DNA of 64,000 bases. It comes from Moorena producens 3L (GTDB taxonomy: Bacteria; Cyanobacteriota; Cyanobacteriia; Cyanobacteriales; Coleofasciculaceae). Positions 1 through 8,575 of the stretch are shown piece by piece. The translations under genes were made by a program, and so were the position numbers. Under the pieces are notes generated by a model. It saw only the letters and a program-made list of their open reading frames with translations, was not told where the DNA came from and did not search any database. Within the stretch, counting starts at the first letter, position 1; each line of letters begins with the position of its first letter. The stretch covers positions 52,124 to 116,123 of the forward strand of contig NZ_GL890848.1 of the NCBI RefSeq assembly GCF_000211815.1, given 5' to 3'.

Positions 1-1
1 A

Positions 2-478
2 GTTACCTTTACCTATCGATTAAAAGGCAACACCCTAGACATTGATCAGCGCTATACGAATCATTCCGCTGAACCGATGCCCTTTGCCACAGGTTTCCAT
101 CCCTACTTCTTGGCACCTGACAAAACTAAACTGGAGTTTGATATTCCTGCATCGGAGTATCAGGAGAAGCAAACTCAAGCAGTACATCCTTTCACTGGCA
201 GTTTTGATTTTAGCTGTGATGAAATTGATGTATCGTTTGGGCAACTGAGTAATAATACGGCCAGTGTTACTGATGCTGAAAGGGGATTAGCGATCGCATT
301 GACCTACACTGACGCTTACTCGACCTTGGTATTTTGGACAGTTCAAGGCAAGGACTTTTATTGCCTTGAACCTTGGAGTGCTCCCCGTAACGCTCTTAAC
401 ACTGGAGAAAATTTAACTCACTTAGCTCCCGGAGAGAGTAGTGAGACATCGGTGAGGCTAACGGCGAAATTTTTCTAA
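2..478 (+). CDS. Aldose 1-epimerase-like protein, 3' part only
   Basis: The frame is open from base 2 of the window, so this is the C-terminal part (about 158 codons) of a longer gene whose start lies outside. The protein resembles the galactose mutarotase / aldose epimerase family, which interconverts alpha and beta anomers of sugars in the cytoplasm. Supporting motifs are GFHPYF near the start of the visible part, matching the conserved His region, and CLEPWSAP near the C-terminus, matching the conserved acidic region. The spacing and the beta-rich composition fit the family. An internal ATG at 77 exists, but the upstream frame continues the same family-like sequence, so it is not the start. 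Sugar specificity cannot be read from this fragment. Confidence 0.75.
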   Translation, partial: VTFTYRLKGNTLDIDQRYTNHSAEPMPFATGFHPYFLAPDKTKLEFDIPASEYQEKQTQAVHPFTGSFDFSCDEIDVSFGQLSNNTASVTDAERGLAIALTYTDAYSTLVFWTVQGKDFYCLEPWSAPRNALNTGENLTHLAPGESSETSVRLTAKFF

Positions 479-544
479 ATTTCCCTAGACATTTCCTTAT
501 CAATGTGATATTCTTAGTAAAGGTATGTTTGATAAAAGCTTACC

Positions 545-616
545 GGGTCGCTAACTCAATGGTAGAGTACTCGGCTTTTAACCGATTAGTTCCGGGTTCG
601 AGTCCCGGGCGACCCA
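545..616 (+). tRNA. tRNA-Lys (anticodon TTT)
   Basis: The acceptor stem GGGTCGC (545-551) pairs with GCGACCC (609-615), followed by discriminator A. The D arm is ACTC/GAGT. The anticodon loop CTTTTAA (575-581) gives anticodon TTT. The T arm is CCGGG/CCCGG with loop TTCGAGT. The CCA end is not encoded. The first anticodon-stem pair is a mismatch. Confidence 0.95.
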
Positions 617-1158
617 TTTTGACCTAACTTTTAGATAGCCGTATATCTCTATCGATACAAATTCTAGGTACTAGGTACAAGATAAACAGTTGACCACCTC
701 TGTGGTTTAAGAGGGATACTTCCTGGGCTTGTCAGAACCCGCACTCGCCAACGAAGCTTAAATTATTGTTCCAATCAGAAAGGTTAGGAGCTATTATCAA
801 AAATAATAGCAAAAACTACCTATACTTTACTGTTTATCCAGATTTTACCCAGGGGTGGTTGGGGATTATTTTCTATATTTGGGGATTTTTGTCAAGTTTT
901 ATAGATTCAGCTTTCTCTAGATGATCTAATTAAGAATTTGAATAAAAGCTGCAAAATATCTTAAGATTATCTAAAGAATTAACCTGTCTTGATGCAGTCG
1001 CTCATGGGGGTTTCCCCCAAGACCTCGCTGCATCGCTGTCTAGAAGCAACTAGATTTACATGTCTGGACTGGCGATTCTGTTCACGAGTCACTAGGGAGT
1101 GTCAGACGTGAGGCTTCTCGCCGGAATAGCTAACAAACAAAGTTAGGAGGAATATAAT
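617..1158. other. Gene-free interval upstream of fba with a dispersed repeat
   Basis: No convincing gene is seen in these 540 bases. Bases about 985-1040 carry one copy of a repeat family seen elsewhere in the window: a GGGGG-TTT-CCCCC hairpin followed by AAGACC and a GCTGCATCGC tail. The stretch just before 1159 holds the fba ribosome-binding site. I could not define a promoter with confidence. Confidence 0.6.
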
Positions 1159-2238
1159 ATGGCACTTGTACCCATGCGGCTACTGTTGGATCACGCAGCT
1201 GAGAACGGCTACGGGATTCCAGCATACAACGTTAACAACATGGAACAAATCCTGTCTATCATGCAGGCTGCTGAAGAAGCGGATAGTCCGGTAATCTTAC
1301 AAGCTTCTCGTGGTGCCCGCAAATATGCAGGTGAGAACTTCCTCCGCCATCTGGTCACAGCAGCGGTGGAATCCTACCCTCATATTCCCATTGCCATGCA
1401 CCAAGACCATGGCAATAGCCCAGCCACCTGCTATTCGGCAATTCGTAATGGCTTCACCAGTGTGATGATGGATGGCTCCTTGGAAGCTGATGCTAAGACT
1501 CCAGCCAGCTTCGATTACAACGTCAGTGTTACTGCCGAAGTAGTAAAAGTTGCCCATGCTATCGGTGTTAGTGTTGAAGGGGAACTGGGTTGCCTAGGTT
1601 CACTGGAAACCGGTAAAGGTGACAAAGAAGATGGTCACGGATTTGAAGGAACTCTGACTCGCGACCAACTATTGACCGACCCCGACGAAGCAGTTGAATT
1701 TGTTGAGCGCACCCAAGTTGATGCTCTAGCTGTAGCTATTGGTACTAGCCACGGTGCTTACAAGTTCACCCGCAAGCCGACTGGAGAAATTCTTGCCATT
1801 AGTCGCATTGAAGAAATTCATAACCGTCTGCCTAACACTCACTTGGTGATGCACGGTTCCTCATCTGTGCCTCAAGAGTGGCTTGACATGATCAACCAGT
1901 ACGGTGGTTCTATTCCTGAAACCTATGGTGTACCCCTTGAAGAAATTCAAAAGGGTATTAAGAGCGGTGTCCGTAAGGTTAACATCGACACCGACAACCG
2001 CTTGGCTATTACTGCTGCTATCCGGGAAGCTGCTGCCAAAGATCCTTCTAACTTTGACCCCCGTCACTTCCTCAAGCCTTCTATCAAGTATATGAAGCAG
2101 GTTTGCTTGAAGCGTTACGAAGCCTTTGGTACTGCTGGTAATGCTAGCAAGATCAAGCAAGCGACTATCGATGTTTTTGCAACTAAGTATGCCAACGGTG
2201 AGTTAAGTGCTGTGGCGAAAAAAGCTGTAACTGCCTAG
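1159..2238 (+). CDS. fba: Fructose-1,6-bisphosphate aldolase, class II (Calvin-cycle type)
   Basis: This metal-dependent aldolase joins glyceraldehyde-3-phosphate and dihydroxyacetone phosphate, and in cyanobacteria also makes sedoheptulose bisphosphate, in the cytosol for the Calvin cycle and gluconeogenesis. At 359 residues it has the usual length of the long plant-type/CbbA subtype. Zn-binding and catalytic signatures are visible: HQDHG at residues 81-85, a class II glycine-rich region around residues 140-150, and MHGSSS with His232. The start ATG at 1159 is preceded by a clear AGGAGG at 1145-1150. The gene appears monocistronic and is followed by a hairpin with a T-run at 2300-2330. Nothing is odd. 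Confidence 0.96.
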   Translation: MALVPMRLLLDHAAENGYGIPAYNVNNMEQILSIMQAAEEADSPVILQASRGARKYAGENFLRHLVTAAVESYPHIPIAMHQDHGNSPATCYSAIRNGFTSVMMDGSLEADAKTPASFDYNVSVTAEVVKVAHAIGVSVEGELGCLGSLETGKGDKEDGHGFEGTLTRDQLLTDPDEAVEFVERTQVDALAVAIGTSHGAYKFTRKPTGEILAISRIEEIHNRLPNTHLVMHGSSSVPQEWLDMINQYGGSIPETYGVPLEEIQKGIKSGVRKVNIDTDNRLAITAAIREAAAKDPSNFDPRHFLKPSIKYMKQVCLKRYEAFGTAGNASKIKQATIDVFATKYANGELSAVAKKAVTA

Positions 2239-2299
2239 TTTTTCACGCTTCACAGGAAAACCTTTGCTGTTTTGGTGAACCAAGAACAAGCAGAATTAT

Positions 2300-2330
2300 T
2301 TGGGTAGCTGTTCAAGTTACCCAATTTTTT
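2300..2330 (+). terminator. Intrinsic terminator after fba
   Basis: Stem TTGGGTA (2300-2306) pairs with TACCCAA (2318-2324) across an 11-base loop and is followed directly by a T-run. It lies 62 bases after the fba stop codon. Confidence 0.75.
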
Positions 2331-2374
2331 GTTATTAGTGATTAGTTATTTTAAAATTGCCTATTTTCAGACAC

Positions 2375-2689
2375 TTACAGCTGTCTTTGATACTCTTCGA
2401 GAATATCGATTAGATCCATCTGACACTGCATGGGTAGCAAATCTGCTAGGGGAACTTGCCGTTTACCACCACCTAGCTTCACCTGAATGCTTTGCAGGAT
2501 TGGCATCATCTGGTCTTCTGTGATTGTATTAGTGTTACCGATTAATAGGGGATAAAATTGTTCAGCCAAAGTGGTATGTAGATGGGCATCCCTGAGGTAA
2601 AGATGCCACTTGGCTACATCAATATATACCTTGTCGCCAATTTCAGCAGCGAGAGTTTCGATTGCTTCTGTAGAAGTTGGATTAGCCAT
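2375..2689 (-). CDS. Conserved cyanobacterial protein, DUF3181-like
   Basis: This is a 104-residue soluble protein with no membrane segment and no signal peptide. It is mostly helical, with the N-terminal sequence MANPTSTEAIETLAAEIG and a C-terminal DLIDILEEYQ helix. From memory it matches a short conserved cyanobacterial family of unknown function (DUF3181). That assignment is a recollection of family appearance, not a search result. The gene is convergent with fba and shares the terminator region between them. ATG at 2687-2689 is the only reasonable start. No function is proposed. Confidence 0.65.
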   Translation of the reverse strand: MANPTSTEAIETLAAEIGDKVYIDVAKWHLYLRDAHLHTTLAEQFYPLLIGNTNTITEDQMMPILQSIQVKLGGGKRQVPLADLLPMQCQMDLIDILEEYQRQL

Positions 2690-2734
2690 GGTAATTAGCT
2701 GTTTCTAATTAATTGCATGTTGGGATATCTAAGG

Positions 2735-2895
2735 AAGGTTTAAAGTTGAAGGTTTAAAGTTAAAGGTTTAAAGTTTAAATTTTCCCTCAAAACAGTTGGC
2801 TCATCACCTTGAATTAAAAGAGCCGAGTTTATTTGCTGGCTTTCAGTTAACCGTCAACAGTTAACCGTCAACCGTTAACCGTCAACAGTCAACCG
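2735..2895. repeat. Short tandem repeats (GGTTTAAAGTT and GTTAACCGTCAAC types)
   Basis: Three near-copies of GGTTTAAAGTT lie at about 2737-2780. They are followed after a gap by alternating GTTAACCGTCAAC / CAGTCAACC units at 2847-2895. The GTCAACCGT motif recurs at 13455-13502, 38730-38755, 40110-40158 and 43150-43180, so it is a dispersed family in this genome. Confidence 0.7.
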
Positions 2896-2927
2896 AAAAT
2901 CAATTACTACAATTATCTTGGGTGATT

Positions 2928-3206
2928 TCATCCTTGAGGGGATTCGGTTGGAGGTTCTTGAGTAGGCAGGGGGGTATAGTTTGCGATCGCAAATATATAA
3001 ACCCCATGCCCTACTAAAATCAATCCCCACAGACCAGTAAACCAGTATGCCCAAGTCCATTGAGCATACTGTATAGTTTTGAAGAACCACACTCCGGAAT
3101 TACAAGCAGCAAAAATTGCCACATGTACAGCAAAGTTCATGCGGTCATCTAGACGACGGTAGGCTGGATCACGTCGATCAGGTTTACGAGGCCAACGAGG
3201 AGGCAT
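2928..3206 (-). CDS. 2TM-domain small membrane protein
   Basis: This is a 92-residue protein with a very basic N-terminus (MPPRWPRKPDRRD) followed by two hydrophobic helices at about residues 25-42 and 52-74, joined by a short aromatic loop rich in Trp and Tyr. The C-terminus is Pro-rich. This layout matches the 2TM domain family found widely in cyanobacteria. Its role is unknown, and inner-membrane insertion is inferred from hydrophobicity. The ATG at 3204-3206 has GAGG-like sequence just upstream. It is transcribed divergently from moaB. Confidence 0.7.
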   Translation of the reverse strand: MPPRWPRKPDRRDPAYRRLDDRMNFAVHVAIFAACNSGVWFFKTIQYAQWTWAYWFTGLWGLILVGHGVYIFAIANYTPLPTQEPPTESPQG

Positions 3207-3298
3207 AGATATTTGTCAGTTTTTAGTTGTGTAACGGCTTGGTCTGATACCAACCCTAGTCAGTTAATTTAATTTTAGAACCTAATGTTGGATTGAAG

Positions 3299-3820
3299 AT
3301 GATCCGAACCAAACAGTTTGTTCCTTTAAAGATTGCAGTGATGACGGTGTCCGATTCCCGTACCGAAGCCACGGATAAGTCCGGTAAGCTGCTGGTTGAG
3401 AGTTTAACCCAGGCGGGGCATCACTTAGCGGAAAAGGTTCTTGTTCCAGACAACATCTACAAAATCCGTGAGGTGGTTTCCCGATGGATTGCTGACGAAT
3501 CCGTACAGGTAGTCTTGACTACAGGAGGAACTGGTGTTACTGGTCGAGATGGTACACCAGAAGCGATTCAACCCCTCCTGGATAAGGAAATCCAGGGCTT
3601 TGGTGAAATTTTCCGCATGATTTCCTACCAAGAGATTAAGACTTCTACTATCCAATCTCGTGCCCTGGCTGGTGTGGCTAACGGAACATACATCTTTTGT
3701 CTGCCTGGGTCTTCTGGAGCTTGTCGAACAGGTTGGGAGCAGATTATCAAAGACCAGCTCGATTTGGGAAATTCCCCCTGTAATCTTGTGGAACTGATGC
3801 CACGTTTGCGAGAAACCTAA
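3299..3820 (+). CDS. moaB: Molybdenum cofactor biosynthesis protein B
   Basis: MoaB/MogA-fold protein of molybdopterin synthesis, thought to adenylylate molybdopterin before molybdate insertion. The MPT-binding core is visible: AVMTVSDSRT near the N-terminus, TTGGTGVTGRDGTPEA in the middle and FCLPGSSGAC toward the C-terminus. The length of about 173 residues is normal. A TTG at 3293 would add two residues, but the ATG at 3299 is the better start; neither has a strong Shine-Dalgarno sequence. moaC lies next to it in convergent orientation, so two Moco genes sit tail to tail rather than in an operon. Confidence 0.93.
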   Translation: MIRTKQFVPLKIAVMTVSDSRTEATDKSGKLLVESLTQAGHHLAEKVLVPDNIYKIREVVSRWIADESVQVVLTTGGTGVTGRDGTPEAIQPLLDKEIQGFGEIFRMISYQEIKTSTIQSRALAGVANGTYIFCLPGSSGACRTGWEQIIKDQLDLGNSPCNLVELMPRLRET

Positions 3821-3922
3821 TCTGAGCCATAGATTTCCTGTTCAAACGGTAATTGGCAACTGAGTGCCTCAGTGGATCAGTGCTAAGTGCTGACCCAACT
3901 TGACTTGAGCTGATTCCTTAAC

Positions 3923-4417
3923 TTAGCAATCCCCTGAGATTTGGTAATCCCCGGATTTACCTCCGGTCTTACTCAACAGGCGAATCGATTGAATCTCGAT
4001 AGACTTTTCCAACGCTTTGGCCATATCGTAAAGGGTCAAAGCCGCAACAGAAACTGCTGTTAGTGCTTCCATTTCGACACCAGTTTCAGCTTTAGTAGTC
4101 ACAGATGCCTGAATCTGGTATCCCGGTAGTTGGGGGTTAGGTTCAATTTGAACTTCTATCTTGTGCAAGGGCAAGGGATGACACAAAGGAATCAGTTGGG
4201 ACGTTTGCTTTGCTGCCATAATCCCAGCCAGCCTAGCGGTTCCTAAGACATCACCCTTGGGGGCATTACCAGCTTGGATAGTGTTGAAGGTTGTGGTTTT
4301 CATCCGTACCTGAGCAGCGGCTACTGCCTGACGCTTCGTAAGCTCTTTGCCAGAAACATCGACCATCTGAGCTTGACCTTGACTATCGAGATGGGATAGC
4401 GAGCGATTGATTTCCAC
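3923..4417 (-). CDS. moaC: Cyclic pyranopterin monophosphate synthase accessory protein MoaC
   Basis: MoaC acts with MoaA in the first step of molybdenum cofactor synthesis, turning the MoaA product into cyclic pyranopterin monophosphate. Family motifs are clear: MVDVSGKELTKRQA near residue 18, KGDVLGTARLAGIMAAK, the LIPLCHPLPL segment holding a catalytic His, and GVEMEALTAVSVAALTLYDM. The C-terminal KTGGKSG motif is present. The 164-residue length is usual. The start codon is GTG at 4415-4417 with only weak ribosome-binding sequence. The gene is convergent with moaB. Confidence 0.95.
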   Translation of the reverse strand: MEINRSLSHLDSQGQAQMVDVSGKELTKRQAVAAAQVRMKTTTFNTIQAGNAPKGDVLGTARLAGIMAAKQTSQLIPLCHPLPLHKIEVQIEPNPQLPGYQIQASVTTKAETGVEMEALTAVSVAALTLYDMAKALEKSIEIQSIRLLSKTGGKSGDYQISGDC

Positions 4418-4492
4418 AAGAGTATTGCAAAATTTTTGATCTATGTGTTATGATAAGTAACTGTTGACCCACAGAAAAGTGGCAGCAGTTAA

Positions 4493-4566
4493 GGGCTTGT
4501 AGCTCAGTGGACTAGAGCACGTGGCTACGGACCACGGTGTCGGGGGTTCGAATCCCTCCTAGCCCG
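4493..4566 (+). tRNA. tRNA-Arg (anticodon ACG)
   Basis: The acceptor arm GGGCTTG (4493-4499) pairs with CTAGCCC (4559-4565) with one T:T mismatch at position 6. The D arm is GCTC/GAGC. The anticodon loop CTACGGA gives ACG. The T arm contains GGTTCGAATCC. The discriminator is G, and CCA is not encoded. As I recall it, the T:T mismatch also occurs in other cyanobacterial tRNA-Arg genes. Confidence 0.94.
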
Positions 4567-4575
4567 TTTAATAAG

Positions 4576-5844
4576 CTAAGACATTATAGTATCTACAGCA
4601 TATAAATCCCGTTCACGACCGATGGCAAATCTGAGGGAACGGGATAAATTTTTGTTGGACTGGGTCATAAAGATAATCAGTGCCAAAAATGCTATACCAG
4701 CACCACAGGAAAAAATCCCTCGATATCCTAAGAGGTCAGCGAAATAACCAAAGATCGGCCCAGCTAGACCAATCCCTAAATCAAACCCACTAATGCAGAC
4801 AGCGAATACCTGACCCCGTTGATCAGCAGAGGAGCGGTCAGCCATCAAAGCAGTCATCATCGGTATGAATAGTCCAGTGCCAGCTCCTTCTAATAAACCA
4901 GCTAGTAAAAATCCAACTCCGGTTTCAGCCTGGGAAATCATCAACATTGAGATGATATAGCAAACCACACTAGCGGTGATAAATACTCCTCGTCCATACC
5001 GATCAGATGCCTGACCAGTTAATGCACGAATCACAAAACTAGCGATCGCAGTAGCTGTGAAAAACAATCCTGGATTGAGATTAATACCAGTCTCTCGAAT
5101 AAACAGAGAGACAAAGCTAACTTTTGTTCCAAATACTATACCGAACAACAGCATGACCAAAGCTGGAATTCCAAGAGGAGGGCTGCTTAACAGCTCCCAT
5201 AGTTTGACCAATAGCTGCCAACTCGAGTTTAACCAAGATTCTGATTTTCTCGGCTTTTGTTTAGCATGCCTGATTGGTTCACGAATCTGACTCCCTAACA
5301 GCACACCCAGCCCACCTAGAGCTGCAGACACTAAGAATAAAACAGTGTAGCTAACCTCTTGTTGTAGAAAACCCCCCAGCGCAGGTCCGAGACCTAAACC
5401 AATCGGTGTTGCCAAACTCATGTAACCAATTAACTCACCTCGCTTGTCAACAGGGGACAAATCGGTGACTAGAGCCAGATAACCGATGGTAAAGGCTGCA
5501 ATACTGATGCCATGAAACATTCGAACCAGCATCAACAGGCTAATCGACTGGGTAAATAGATAGCCCAAAGGCGCTAGAGCGACAGCGATAGTACCAATAA
5601 TTACTACCAACTTGCGACTGCGCAGGTCTGCCATACGCCCCAGTGGGTTTCTAAACAGCAACAGACCAATGGCAAAGCAACCCATTACTAACCCTACCTG
5701 TTGCTTGGTACCACCCACGTCTTCAATATATTGTGGCAGCGTTGGCGACAAAGACGTTAAGCTTGACCAAAACAACAGACCAACAGTAAATAAAATCAGC
5801 AAACTTTGGCGTTGCTGCCCTTCCAGGGTCTGAAAAACTTTCAC
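4576..5844 (-). CDS. Major facilitator superfamily transporter
   Basis: This 422-residue inner-membrane protein has about 12 predicted hydrophobic helices and a short basic cytoplasmic loop (about residues 190-205) between the two halves, as in drug/solute exporters of the MFS. The conserved loop 2-3 signature appears as RNPLGRMADLRSRK (G-x-x-x-D-R/K type), with a weaker copy in the second half (TGQASDRYGRG). The start is GTG at 5842-5844. The gene ends ten bases from tRNA-Arg, which is on the opposite strand. The substrate cannot be deduced. The C-terminal 25 residues are hydrophilic. Confidence 0.88.
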   Translation of the reverse strand: MKVFQTLEGQQRQSLLILFTVGLLFWSSLTSLSPTLPQYIEDVGGTKQQVGLVMGCFAIGLLLFRNPLGRMADLRSRKLVVIIGTIAVALAPLGYLFTQSISLLMLVRMFHGISIAAFTIGYLALVTDLSPVDKRGELIGYMSLATPIGLGLGPALGGFLQQEVSYTVLFLVSAALGGLGVLLGSQIREPIRHAKQKPRKSESWLNSSWQLLVKLWELLSSPPLGIPALVMLLFGIVFGTKVSFVSLFIRETGINLNPGLFFTATAIASFVIRALTGQASDRYGRGVFITASVVCYIISMLMISQAETGVGFLLAGLLEGAGTGLFIPMMTALMADRSSADQRGQVFAVCISGFDLGIGLAGPIFGYFADLLGYRGIFSCGAGIAFLALIIFMTQSNKNLSRSLRFAIGRERDLYAVDTIMS

Positions 5845-6399
5845 GCGCTCTATAATCCTGAGAAAACTGGCACTTGAGATAGTTAGATAAAATCCGGTTG
5901 ACTAATCATCATAGTCCTTATCGGGTAATGACTATTTGCGCTTTGGCTTACAGGTAATTGACAATTACCTGTAAGCCAAAGCGCGAACAGCCAAAAATCC
6001 GGGGACTATTTGGGAAGTAATTAACTGGACTTTATACTACTTCTCTAGTTTACTCTTCTTAACATTTTGCCCAGAGGCTTAGATAGGGTGATCGGGTGAT
6101 GCGGTGATCGGGGTTGGGGGAAGAATCTCATGACCTATTATTGTTCACAAATTAATTAGGATTGCGATGCTCTGAAAGAGCCGCTACGCGAACGCAGCAA
6201 CAACTCAGGTCAAGCTTGGCTACCGGTAGCCCATAATGGAGCGCTTAATATGATCACAAAAGTATTCCCGAAAGCGTTTGTAGAAGGGATAGGGGTCTTG
6301 CTGTTAGCACCTTTACAGGTTTTACTGTATCAAGGATAATTTTGAGCAAGCCTTTGGCTTACGCGAAGGGTCACCATTTTCACTATTTTATTTTACGGT
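5845..6399. other. Gene-free interval with a long perfect palindrome
   Basis: No coding signal is found. It holds the 47-base palindrome at 5938-5984 and two short copies of the CTACGCGAA-type dispersed repeat, at about 6180-6198 and 6344-6372. Confidence 0.6.
5938..5984. repeat. Perfect palindrome with 23-base arms and a one-base centre
   Basis: The left arm 5938-5960 is the exact reverse complement of the right arm 5962-5984, with A5961 at the centre. The outer ends read GCGCTTTGGCTTAC. It lies in the MFS gene's upstream region and has no T-run, so it is not a typical terminator. Confidence 0.9.
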
Positions 6400-6744
6400 T
6401 CACGAGCCTCTAATAATCGATTTTCTAGCCCAGTCTTTAGTATTCTCCAGGTAAGTCACCAACATTTTCCATTCCCTAGCTTCTTTTGTCAAATCCTTAA
6501 CATTGCTCAGGTAGACTAGAGTAATGCGGCGCTCTTCGTTATCAGAACAAACCTCTAGAATGGTTTTGTATAGCTTTTCCCAATGCTCTAACCAGTTATC
6601 TTCAATGGGATCAAAAATTGCCTCGAACAAATTACGCCATAACAACTCAATAGTTTTAATAGTTTTGAGATTTTCCTCGGTAGGCTTATCCCAGCCTACA
6701 TGGCGCTGACGTAATACTTTAATAGGTGGGGGATTTTCACTCAT
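6400..6744 (-). CDS. Hypothetical protein, charged and helical
   Basis: I do not recognise this protein. From ATG 6744 it has 114 residues, a Pro-rich start (MSENPPPIKVLRQRH) and then charged, Trp-rich helical sequence, including DNWLEHWEKLYKTILEV and a second helix ending DWARKS. There is no signal peptide, no membrane segment and no metal motif. An in-frame TTG at 6753 could add three residues, but ATG is preferred. Codon use resembles neighbouring genes. It sits alone between repeat-rich intervals, downstream of the ndhH terminator. It may be lineage-specific. Confidence 0.5.
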   Translation of the reverse strand: MSENPPPIKVLRQRHVGWDKPTEENLKTIKTIELLWRNLFEAIFDPIEDNWLEHWEKLYKTILEVCSDNEERRITLVYLSNVKDLTKEAREWKMLVTYLENTKDWARKSIIRGS

Positions 6745-6835
6745 AGACAGCAAGTTGACTATTCAGTCTTTGGAGCTACATTCCTAGAATTCCCTAAATG
6801 CTGTCTTAACATCACAGTTTCACAAAAAATCAAAA

Positions 6836-6868
6836 ATTCCTCCTAGTTTAGCAAAGAATAGGAGGAAT
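6836..6868 (-). terminator. Intrinsic terminator downstream of ndhH (minus strand)
   Basis: A ten-base perfect stem, ATTCCTCCTA (6836-6845) with TAGGAGGAAT (6859-6868), has a 13-base loop. Read on the minus strand it is followed by a T-rich tract (6821-6835). It is the first strong terminator after ndhH. Confidence 0.65.
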
Positions 6869-6907
6869 AGCCGATAATCTTAGCTGCCTAACTTCTAGAT
6901 ATGAGGC

Positions 6908-7008
6908 TAATGGTAAGCTATCAGCTATCAGCTATCAACCAAATACCAAGACCAAAGGCTGACGGCTGATAGCTGACGGCTGATAGCTGACGGCTAATGC
7001 TAAAAGAC
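6908..7008. repeat. Dispersed repeat rich in CAGCTATCAGC / GCTGACGGCTGATA units
   Basis: Alternating TATCAGC and GACGGCTGATAGCT units form a small array of the same family as the mobile repeats at 30209-30392, 45559-45770 and 56146-56336. Clear GTAAGC ends are not visible here, so this is a partial or rearranged copy. Confidence 0.65.
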
Positions 7009-7106
7009 GGCTAGTTGAGAGCTTCCGTCCTTGAGGCGGAGCTAACTAACGTTGCCCCCGCTTAGTCTAAAACCTAGAGCCTATTACCTAGAACCATTAA
7101 CCTAAT

Positions 7107-8291
7107 TTAACGGTCTACTGACCCCATAATAATGTCAATACTACCGAGAATCGCCATAATATCGGCAACTTTGACTCCTCTGAGGATATGGGGCAGAATC
7201 TGTAAGTTATTGAAATCGGCTGGACGAATCTTCCAACGCCAAGGAAAGACATTATTATCACCAATAATGAAAATTCCTAGTTCTCCTTTCCCAGACTCAA
7301 GACGGACATAGTGTTCGCCCTTGGGAATCTTGAAGGTAGGGGCAATTTTCTTGCCCATGAACTGATAATCGAAGTCGTTCCACTGGGATTTGCGACCCTC
7401 TGCCATCCGCTTGGCTTCTAGGTTTTCGTAAGGACCACCGGGAAGTGCTTTTAAGGCTTGACGGATAATCTTAACGGACTCCCGCATTTCCCTAATCCGC
7501 ACCACATACCGGGCAAAACAATCACCCCCGGTTTCCCAGTGTACTTCCCAATCGAAGTCGTCGTAGCATTCGTAGTGGTCAACTTTGCGCAAATCCCACT
7601 TGACTCCAGAACCTCGTAGCATCGGGCCAGAAAGTCCCCAGTTAATGGCTTCTTCCCGACTAATGGTACCGACACCTTCAACTCGGCGGCGGAAGATAGG
7701 GTTGTTGGTGATTAACCGTTCGTACTCATCAACTTTAGGGTCAAAGTAGTCACAGAAGTCTTCGCACTTATCTATCCATCCATAGGGTAGGTCAACAGCA
7801 ACTCCACCAATACGGAAGTAGTTGTTGTTAATTAACCGTTGTCCACTGGCAGCTTCCCATAGGTCATAAATCATCTCCCGTTCCCGGAAGATGTAGAAGA
7901 ATGGGGTTTGGGCACCCACATCTGCTAGGAATGGTCCAAGCCACAGCAGGTGATTGGCAATCCGATTCAACTCCAGCATGATCACGCGGATGTAGCTGGC
8001 ACGTTTGGGTACCGGAATATCTGCTAATTTCTCTGGGGCATTGACTGTAATTGCCTCGTTGAACATCCCTGCTGCATAGTCCCATCGGCTCACGTAAGGG
8101 ACATACATAATGTTAGTGCGATTCTCGGCAATTTTCTCCATGCCTCGGTGCAGGTAGCCAATTACCGGCTCACAATCTATCACATCCTCCCCATCTAGGG
8201 TGACAATTAAGCGGAGAACGCCATGCATGGAGGGATGGTGGGGACCCATGTTGATCACCATGGGTTCGGTTCTGGTCTCGATCTTTGCCAT
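7107..8291 (-). CDS. ndhH: NAD(P)H-quinone oxidoreductase subunit H (NDH-1 49 kDa subunit)
   Basis: NdhH is a peripheral-arm subunit of thylakoid/plasma-membrane NDH-1, which carries cyclic electron flow and respiration from ferredoxin to plastoquinone. The 394-residue length is exactly typical. The N-terminus has NMGPHHPSMHGVLRL, the quinone-site region of the 49 kDa family, followed by the conserved EPVIGYLHRGMEKIAE. The C-terminus ends in DIIMGSVDR, as in plant and cyanobacterial NdhH. The start ATG is at 8289-8291. The gene stands alone, with no other ndh gene beside it, as is common in cyanobacteria. Confidence 0.97.
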   Translation of the reverse strand: MAKIETRTEPMVINMGPHHPSMHGVLRLIVTLDGEDVIDCEPVIGYLHRGMEKIAENRTNIMYVPYVSRWDYAAGMFNEAITVNAPEKLADIPVPKRASYIRVIMLELNRIANHLLWLGPFLADVGAQTPFFYIFREREMIYDLWEAASGQRLINNNYFRIGGVAVDLPYGWIDKCEDFCDYFDPKVDEYERLITNNPIFRRRVEGVGTISREEAINWGLSGPMLRGSGVKWDLRKVDHYECYDDFDWEVHWETGGDCFARYVVRIREMRESVKIIRQALKALPGGPYENLEAKRMAEGRKSQWNDFDYQFMGKKIAPTFKIPKGEHYVRLESGKGELGIFIIGDNNVFPWRWKIRPADFNNLQILPHILRGVKVADIMAILGSIDIIMGSVDR

Positions 8292-8575
8292 ATTTTGATT
8301 AATTGCCCCAACTGTTAGCTGCTAGCTGTTAGCCGCTAGCTATTAGCTTACCAAAACAGAGGCAGATAGGTAGTGTATGTTGTTAACTCTAACAATGCAA
8401 GAACAATTTGATATTTTTAATTCAAACTGTTAATTTCTGTTTAAGCTCCTTCTTTCCAATGCTTAGGTTAACGGGAATTGCTACGTAGAAGTTCGGTTCT
8501 ACGATCCTTAAACTATCAGCAATCACATTACCATCTTTATCAAAGGAGTTGATAGTTTGAATTACTGCACTAGCT

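Noticed and set aside
7003..7075. Possible TnpB right-end remnant after ndhH
   Set aside because: Only vague similarity in the CTTGAGGCGGAGCTAAC segment; no coding or hairpin evidence strong enough to list.
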